Origin: Citrus sinensis | Lineage: Eukaryota; Streptophyta; Magnoliopsida; Sapindales; Rutaceae | Reading direction: 5' to 3' | Assembly: GCF_022201045.2 (NCBI RefSeq) | Contig: NC_068557.1 | Span: 372,001 to 436,000 of the forward strand | Length of the DNA: 64,000 bases | Part shown: positions 57,759-64,000 of the stretch, one piece after another | Layout: each line of letters begins with the position of its first letter | How positions within the stretch are numbered: the first letter of the stretch is position 1 | Position numbers and translations under genes: made by a program | The notes under the pieces: model-generated | Seen by the model: only the letters and a program-made list of their open reading frames with translations | The model's database searches: none | Told to the model about the DNA's origin: nothing

Positions 57759-58371
57759 CAGTGGCGAAGCTAGCACTATTTTTTAGGGTGGGCTAGATTT
57801 TTTTTTAATTCAATTACTTCACAAAAAAATTATTCTATACAAAAGAAATTATTAAAATACACTAGACAAGTAAAAAATTAATAATAAAATTAAAAAAAAT
57901 ACAATGTAAATAAAAAAAATACTATCGACGAAATTTCGTCCTGCGATTCTTTAAAAAAGAAAACTCATATATTATCGTATTTGAATTATATTGTCTGCGA
58001 TAATAATACATTAGATAATTATTAATTATTTTATCAAAAAAATTTGACAAAAGTATAAGCTAATAACTAATTCAAAAACAATATGAGCATGTGGGTGCGC
58101 CAAAGGCTGGCTGTCACTCATGAGGTGGCAACTTGATGACTTGAACAACTAAGTTTTAGGGAATTTAAAATTTAGATAATTGAATCAATTAGTTAGGGAT
58201 TTGAGTTAATTTTTCAATTTAGAGAAAATAGATATTGACTATAATTATTAGTTATATTTTTATATTTTACTATAAGTTTTTTTTAAAACAATGTATAATT
58301 AATTAATATTTTTTTTCAAGAAACTAACCCGGGCTACAGCCCGGGTTAGCCTCCTCAAAGCTTCGCCTCTG
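57759..58371. mobile_element. non-autonomous hAT element, 613 bp
   Basis: The ends CAGTGGCGAAGC and GCTTCGCCTCTG are inverted repeats with one mismatch, and TATATATA on both sides fits an 8-bp duplication in a TA tract. A GC-rich palindrome (CTAACCCGGGCTACAGCCCG at 58325-58344, extended to 58350) lies near the right end. No transposase domain is readable. It shares its end type with the hAT fragment at 41351 but is a different family. Confidence 0.8.
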
Positions 58372-60603
58372 TATATATATATATGTGCTTTTATCGCTGC
58401 TATTGATTCCAAATTCTTGCGTCGAATGAGTACACCATCAGGAGAATTATTTTGATTTTCATAAGCTGACGGAAGGTTTAAGATGGAAGTCAATTTAGTA
58501 TACAAGCATAATCTAATGGTGAGTGTTTCTTTTTAGTTAGTATTTTTGTAGTAAGACTCTTGTTTTTATACTAACAGCTCAATATGTTTCTGAGTTGATG
58601 TTTAATGTTGTTTGTTTTAGGTTTTACATGGTGAAAAGGTGTTCGATATAGACTCAAACAATTTTCATTTGACGGTGAACCTCAAAGAAATACAAAATCA
58701 TTAGAATTGAGGTCGTATATTATCCTGCAACCCATAAAAAATGATACCACTGAGCCATCGAGACTGAATCTCTTAAAAATAATACTTCTGAAGATTACAT
58801 AATTAATTTCATCGGAACGTTTCCTTTCAATGTGTGTATTTCCAAATTTTATAGAGATGCCTATATGTCTGGTAAATGAATTTGAAATACAAATAAATTT
58901 AGGTGACAATCTTTGTGAGAATTATACAGTCCATTCGTTTTAGCTTCAATGGCCGGGGATTTATTTTTCATTTCGGTCTGAATGGTTTCGAATGTAAGCC
59001 ATCAAGTTTTATTATGTAGCCCCTGTGAGGTTGTTTGAATTCAGGATGTCTAGAGTCCTGATGGGTTGTTGAAGTGAAACGAATCAAGACCGGAAATTAT
59101 AGAGTTTATAATTTTTTACAAACTTAAAACCTCAAGCAACTTATTATTAAGTAAACTAGACATTTACTTGTGTATTCAAAGGCTATTTTGGGGAGACAAA
59201 GCATAAAAAATTATAAAGGATAGTGAGCAAAAGAAGGAAACGGAAAGGGGGAGAATAAAAGAGGGGAGTGGGGTGTTACCTAGGGAGGAGGGCTACTTGC
59301 TTCTCTATTATGTTTTTCTTAGAGGCAGAAGGATTTGGACAAGCTAAAAAAAAAAGAAAAAGAGAAATCCATTCTTCATGTTGGGATTGGGTTTTATTTT
59401 TGAGCTTTTGATCTCTATTTTTTGTTTTAAATAGAAATTATTTATTTTTATTATAGTAAACCCATAAACTAACTTGAGTGTCGGAGGGTTCACTCCGGAA
59501 AAACTTCCGGCACCTCTTACCTTTTTTTGTGATTTCATGTATTCGTAGGTTAATCACTGGTGGTTGCAGACATTTTGACAATTGACCAGTCAATTCTCCA
59601 CCAGATAAATTTAATGCTGGTGTAAGAATTTGATATTAAGTCACTAACCGATTAGATCAGATTTTGACATCAACACATAATTAAATAATTATTAAAACTA
59701 TGACATGGATTTAATGAAAATTTTACAAGTGATGAAGAGAAAAATCAAAAGAATGACAGAAGTTGGGAAACTTTCCATGATGATGATTAGAAGCTGGAAG
59801 ATATGGATTGATGACTATTTATTACATTAATTGCTATATTTATTATTGGGCAACCAACAACATTAATGGCAGTTATTATGATTTGGAATTAACCAATATA
59901 TTGGTTACAAAATTATTTGTCTTATCTTATTTTTGCTGTTCTAATAAAATAATCAGTTGGACATAGTCCGAGTTTGGCGTTTGATAAATTATGCTGTTGA
60001 GAATGCATGTGCTATGAATTTTAAAAGTTGAATGCCTATATTAGTTATTATTACGAGCTAAAGAGTTATTTTATTATATAATCATCAAGATAAACATAAG
60101 TTACAAGCTCCCAAAACCTTAACAAATAAACATTTCGAAGATAAAAGTACAACTTAAAAATAAATGAGCTTACTGGTTAGACCAAAAATTTTGATACTGC
60201 TAGATATGGGTTTGATTGTAGTTGTGGACTAGCGGTTGTGTGTGGTTGTGGACTACGGTAACGATAATATATTAGAGCTATGATTTTAGATATAAAGTGC
60301 ACTTGTTGGCAGTCGCATACATTGCATATTCAATTAAGAAATTTTGAACTAGCACACAAATCTGGGCATGTTGCTCAAGACACTAACATTGAAACATTTT
60401 GCATAATGTAGTTAAAGAGTGCCTATATCGTACAAATTTTTTTTACAGTTCTTCGGGCTCAATCTTGCAAAAACATTGAGCTGCTGGAGATTTTCTAGAC
60501 TCTCATACCTAAAAATTGAGGTGTCGAAACTGACATGGTTAGTAAGATTGTTACTTACAATCACTTTCTTCTAAGAATCTACCTTAAAATCTCAGCTAAG
60601 ATT

Positions 60604-63099
60604 CTAACCCATCTGGTCTTCTCTAAAAGCAAAATTCAATGGGGGCCTATCTACTGACAATGTACCTTCTAATACCTTCACAACTTCGCCAATGGAAGGT
60701 CGTAAAAATGGTTGGCTTTGCATACACCACAATGATATCCTCAGGGCTCTCTCCACTCCTTCAGACACTCTATTGTCCTCTGAATTCAGTTCTCCGTTGA
60801 TCTTGTTAACAAGATCGCGCAGATCGCTGCCTAATATGTCTGTCTTGCATGTAACAATTTGAAGCAACATTTCCCCAAACATGTAAATATCTCTCTCAGA
60901 TGGGGACTCCAAAGAAGAAGCTGTCTCCTTTGCAAGTAAGCTTCTAAGCCCGAAATCTGTCACTTTAGGAACCAATTTTTCATCAAGCATGACATTTTCA
61001 AGCTTCAGATTCCCATGAGAAACACAAGTTTGGCATTCCAAGTGCAAATAAGCAAGGGCTCGAGCAACTCCTAGAGCAATATCAAGCCTCTGCTGCCAAC
61101 TCCTTTCAACCTGAGCCTGCTCCATGTTGAATAACCAATTATCAAGAGAGCCATTTGGGACATACTCATAAATAAGAATAGCATGTTCAGACTCAAAACA
61201 GAATCCCTTTATTGATACAAGATGCCGGTGGTGCATTGCACCCAAGGTAGAAACTACCCTCCTGAAGTCTTTCTCAGTTGCTACAACGTTCATCACCTTG
61301 GCAATTACTGGCATTTTGTTGGGAAGTAAACCTTTATAAACAGAGGGGCCGAGTTGATTCCCAAAGTTTGCAGTCAGCTCTCTCACCTCTTCATAGGACA
61401 ATCTGATGAGAACACTGTAATGTGGGTTCATTTGAGCATCTTTTCCAAAAGGGATCCTTGTTTGAGCCTTAGTTTTACGTCTCCGATACATAACCCAAAA
61501 CACAAACATCTCAATGCTCAAAAAGGCTGAGACTGTCACCAGAATTATCAAGGAAATGGCTCCCACAAAAGCTTTACCATCGCCACTACGTTCATCTAAT
61601 CCTTTAGATGAAATAGGAATTGGCTTGACATTGTTGTGAGGATTAGCACCTCTAGCAGAAACTGCCTGAGGGACCAAGCACACTTTCAAGAAAGAATTTG
61701 CAGGAGTAGATGGTTTCCTATATCCACTAATAAAGCTTGTTCTTTTGATTGTGCAAAGCCCTGAACCATCGTTCTTTGAAGTTACTGCAACGCAAGTAGA
61801 GTCATTGGAGCAGAACTCCTTACAGGCTTCCTCGCTCAGCATCAAATCAACATCTAGAGGAGGATAAAGACCATAAAGAACTGTCTGCTTCAGAATCATC
61901 ATGCTGGTATTCAACCTGCAGTTCCCCAAATCCACCATTTTCCTGCAGCCAGTATTGACTGTATCCACCGCAGGCAGGTCATTTCCCCAATTTACAGAAG
62001 CCTCCGACAGACAATCACAAACGGTGGCCGTGGAATTGTACCCACATACACTGTACAAACCACAAAAGCCAAACACATCACACTGGTTCTGAACTGCTTG
62101 CCACCCTACCCTCCACACATGAGCCTCATTGTCCCACGAGTAAATTCTCAAATTCCCATCTGAATCAATCCTAAGATGCCTCAAGACCACAGAAGGGTCT
62201 CCAAAATCCTTACTCGACGCGGACCAAACCGTCTTATTACTGGCATCGAAAAGCCGCAAAACACCAATAGAATCAAACCTTGCTTCCTTAGCAACACCAT
62301 AGGAGCTCAAATGAGTCCTCCAGTAAGTCACATTGCTTTCCCACACAAGAGCAAGCTCACCAGAACGGCGTATCACAAAATTGTAATAACTAGAGATGGA
62401 TTTTGTTGAAGGCGCTCTTAAGACCCGCGGAAAATGGAAAGACTGACCAGGAAGGAGAGTGTTCGTGGGGCTATTAAAGCTCTCCCAAAGCACATTATCT
62501 TCACTACCCATTAACAGTAAGTTCCCATTGTTCAATAAAGTAGCTTTTTGAACACCTAAATTAGAAGTATTACTGCTCCAAACAATCAAACCACTAGGGT
62601 TTTCAAACAAAATCAACCTACCATCCAAATTGAGCCTAATTGTAGAGTTCTCAGAAACTCTAAGACCACCACCAATAGCCCAAACAGGCAGATTTGCAGC
62701 TTTATCTTTTAAATTAAACCTAATCCCCACAACAAATCCATCACTATCACTATATTTTGAGCTAGTATCCAAGAACCCAAATGCAAAGACACCATTTTCA
62801 GACACCCAAGTTTTGCTTTTATCAAACCCAGAAACCTCAAAACCAAGAGGTACCGAAACCATAGCAAGGTCATCACATATGCCACTAAATGCAAAACCCA
62901 GAAACAGAAACACAACCAAAACAGAACTAAACCTGCTAAAGCAGCAAACTTTACCACACTTACCGTGAAAATGCTTGATGGGTAGCTCAGGATTCAGCTG
63001 AGCCAGCAAAATTTCACACATTTCAGCAGCAAAAAAAAATGGTGCCAAACTTAGCTTGTATTCAGAAGGGAGGGAGCGAGTGAGTGTAAGTAGCAGCAA
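60604..63099 (-). CDS. G-type lectin S-receptor-like kinase, SD3-1 type, probable pseudokinase
   Basis: An intronless ORF of 831 aa from 63099; the in-frame ATG at 63021 (805 aa) brings the signal peptide nearer the N-terminus. The order is signal peptide (about 55-76), B-lectin domain (about 85-230), S-locus glycoprotein region, PAN domain with paired Cys (about 395-473), one membrane helix (about 510-538, AISLIILVTVSAFLSIEMF) and a kinase-like domain (about 566-815). The kinase keeps the ATP Lys (VIAKVMN) and DFG. The glycine loop is reduced to LGPSVYKG, the HRD motif reads HGN so the catalytic Asp is lost, and the activation segment is short without APE. It is the SD3-1 type (Arabidopsis At2g41890, from memory). 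The role is probably ligand sensing at the plasma membrane with signalling through partners. Confidence 0.9.
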   Translation of the reverse strand: MLLLTLTRSLPSEYKLSLAPFFFAAEMCEILLAQLNPELPIKHFHGKCGKVCCFSRFSSVLVVFLFLGFAFSGICDDLAMVSVPLGFEVSGFDKSKTWVSENGVFAFGFLDTSSKYSDSDGFVVGIRFNLKDKAANLPVWAIGGGLRVSENSTIRLNLDGRLILFENPSGLIVWSSNTSNLGVQKATLLNNGNLLLMGSEDNVLWESFNSPTNTLLPGQSFHFPRVLRAPSTKSISSYYNFVIRRSGELALVWESNVTYWRTHLSSYGVAKEARFDSIGVLRLFDASNKTVWSASSKDFGDPSVVLRHLRIDSDGNLRIYSWDNEAHVWRVGWQAVQNQCDVFGFCGLYSVCGYNSTATVCDCLSEASVNWGNDLPAVDTVNTGCRKMVDLGNCRLNTSMMILKQTVLYGLYPPLDVDLMLSEEACKEFCSNDSTCVAVTSKNDGSGLCTIKRTSFISGYRKPSTPANSFLKVCLVPQAVSARGANPHNNVKPIPISSKGLDERSGDGKAFVGAISLIILVTVSAFLSIEMFVFWVMYRRRKTKAQTRIPFGKDAQMNPHYSVLIRLSYEEVRELTANFGNQLGPSVYKGLLPNKMPVIAKVMNVVATEKDFRRVVSTLGAMHHRHLVSIKGFCFESEHAILIYEYVPNGSLDNWLFNMEQAQVERSWQQRLDIALGVARALAYLHLECQTCVSHGNLKLENVMLDEKLVPKVTDFGLRSLLAKETASSLESPSERDIYMFGEMLLQIVTCKTDILGSDLRDLVNKINGELNSEDNRVSEGVERALRISLWCMQSQPFLRPSIGEVVKVLEGTLSVDRPPLNFAFREDQMG

Positions 63100-64000
63100 G
63101 TTAACACTAGTAGCTAGAAAGAGATGAGGTGTGAACAGTGAAGAGAATATTTGAGAGGTGGATATAAAGTCACGGGAAAGAAAGACATGAGAGGAGGGAA
63201 TGAGTGCTTTTTGTTTTTGGGTTCAACTTTTGATAAAAAGTGAGCGATTTTTTGAATGTTTGGGAACTACAACGTGAGAAGATACAGCAAAATTTTTGTC
63301 TTTTCTGCAGCAACCGAGGTTCTTTTCATATATTTTCTTCCACTTTCTACACTTTACGGATTTTTAATAGATAAATTTGAAAATCATGCTGATCTTTTTT
63401 CAAATTTTAATGATGTTCTGCACTTTATACTGAAAGAAAAAAAAAATTAACTTGATATAATTATTTAGCTGGGAAAGATTGATGCTATATTTAGCAATCC
63501 GGAATAAAGATAGGGAATCAGAATAAATAACTTATTTATTTGTTAAATTGAGGATGGGTCCACATAAATTTTGGACCAGGAGAAATTAGAACCGTATTCC
63601 TTAAAATGACGAAATTATCCCCCCGCTACAACTCCAATATCCCCAAAATACCCTCTCTGGAAATTTTGAAAAAAAAAAAATGAAAACCTAAGCAAGCAGC
63701 CGCTGCCCAAAGGAAAATGATCGTACTCATCATCGATGTTGCACGTGCTGTCGCTGACATCACAGCTGCTCGTGCTCGTTTTCCACATCACAGCTGTTCG
63801 TGCTCGCGCTCGTCGTTGCCGTTTCTTCCTACGTCATGCACTCGTCGTCGTCCACGTATCATAGCAGCTCGTCACCGGCGGATCGGAGTCGCGCCCCTCG
63901 TCACCAATTGTCCCCGCATTTATTTATTAATGCAGTTGTTATTATTATTAATTATTTCTATTTTAGTTATTATTATAATAAATGTAAATTTAATAATGTT
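63100..64000. other. upstream region of the lectin kinase and low-complexity DNA
   Basis: The first 150 bases are the likely promoter and leader of the lectin kinase. From about 63480 a composite low-complexity stretch follows: 'ggaataaag..gaatcag', a run of 'ccccaaaataccctc', CTCGTCGTC-like triplets (63720-63890) and an ATT-rich end running off the window. No gene is seen. Confidence 0.5.

Larger units (their letters stand above)
52466..60603. other. 8-kb gene-free, repeat-rich region
   Basis: No gene is supported. It includes an inverted-repeat MITE (52750-52990), two low-complexity compartments with ATT/GTT/ATC triplets (54760-55150 and 55880-56620), a MULE-type MITE (57323-57472) and a hAT element (57759-58371). 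A partial copy of the MITE end lies at 58634-58660. 58700-60600 shows nothing recognisable. Confidence 0.6.

Noticed and set aside
1-64000. CRISPR array, operon, tRNA or rRNA genes.
   Set aside because: The window is plant nuclear DNA; no regularly spaced repeats with unique spacers, no cloverleaf-like or rRNA sequence was recognised.

Overview
The window is nuclear DNA of a eudicot plant. It is AT-rich, its genes have short exons joined by GT..AG introns, and the families are plant-specific (R2R3-MYB, PPR, LOG, PTC52, G-type lectin kinase). Protein similarity and the type of repeats suggest a woody rosid, possibly Citrus, but that species call is from memory and not proven here.

Layout. 1-2.6 kb is intergenic and carries a near-perfect 49-bp foldback. 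2.7-4.0 kb is a MYB5-type transcription factor (2 exons). 4.0-9.2 kb shows no gene. 9.2-10.1 kb is an unrecognised two-exon gene. 13.0-15.6 kb is a P-class PPR protein on the minus strand, sharing a short divergent promoter with an eight-exon plastid alpha/beta-hydrolase of the pheophytinase/chlorophyll-dephytylase kind (15.9-18.7 kb). 21.7-23.4 kb is a seven-exon LOG cytokinin-activating enzyme. 23.8-25.4 and 27.7-29.4 kb are tandem intronless type II membrane proteins with a glycosyltransferase-like look. A decayed LOG last exon lies beside the second copy, so the duplication carried the LOG tail with it.

31.0-52.5 kb is an array of Rieske oxygenases of the PTC52 (TIC55/PAO) family: two intact seven-exon genes (539 and 538 aa), one two-exon pseudogene and two decayed first exons. 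It is broken up by mobile DNA. A 6.5-kb Mutator-like element (33337-39869) has 136-bp terminal inverted repeats and a perfect 9-bp target duplication. It carries a MURA-type transposase with two in-frame stops, a tandemly triplicated phase-1/1 terminal exon, and a convergent GRF-zinc-finger gene interrupted by a nested 1.3-kb repeat. The flank of the paralogous gene keeps the empty version of the insertion site. A hAT fragment and a LINE fragment sit in intron 5 of one PTC52 gene.

52.5-60.6 kb is gene-free and repeat-rich, with a MULE-type MITE, a hAT element, another inverted-repeat MITE and triplet microsatellites. 60.6-63.1 kb is an SD3-1-like G-type lectin receptor kinase whose catalytic loop reads HGN instead of HRD, so it is probably a pseudokinase.

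The genes do not form one pathway. Two themes recur: plastid chlorophyll/tetrapyrrole metabolism (the PPH/CLD-like hydrolase and the PTC52 array), and local tandem duplication followed by decay.
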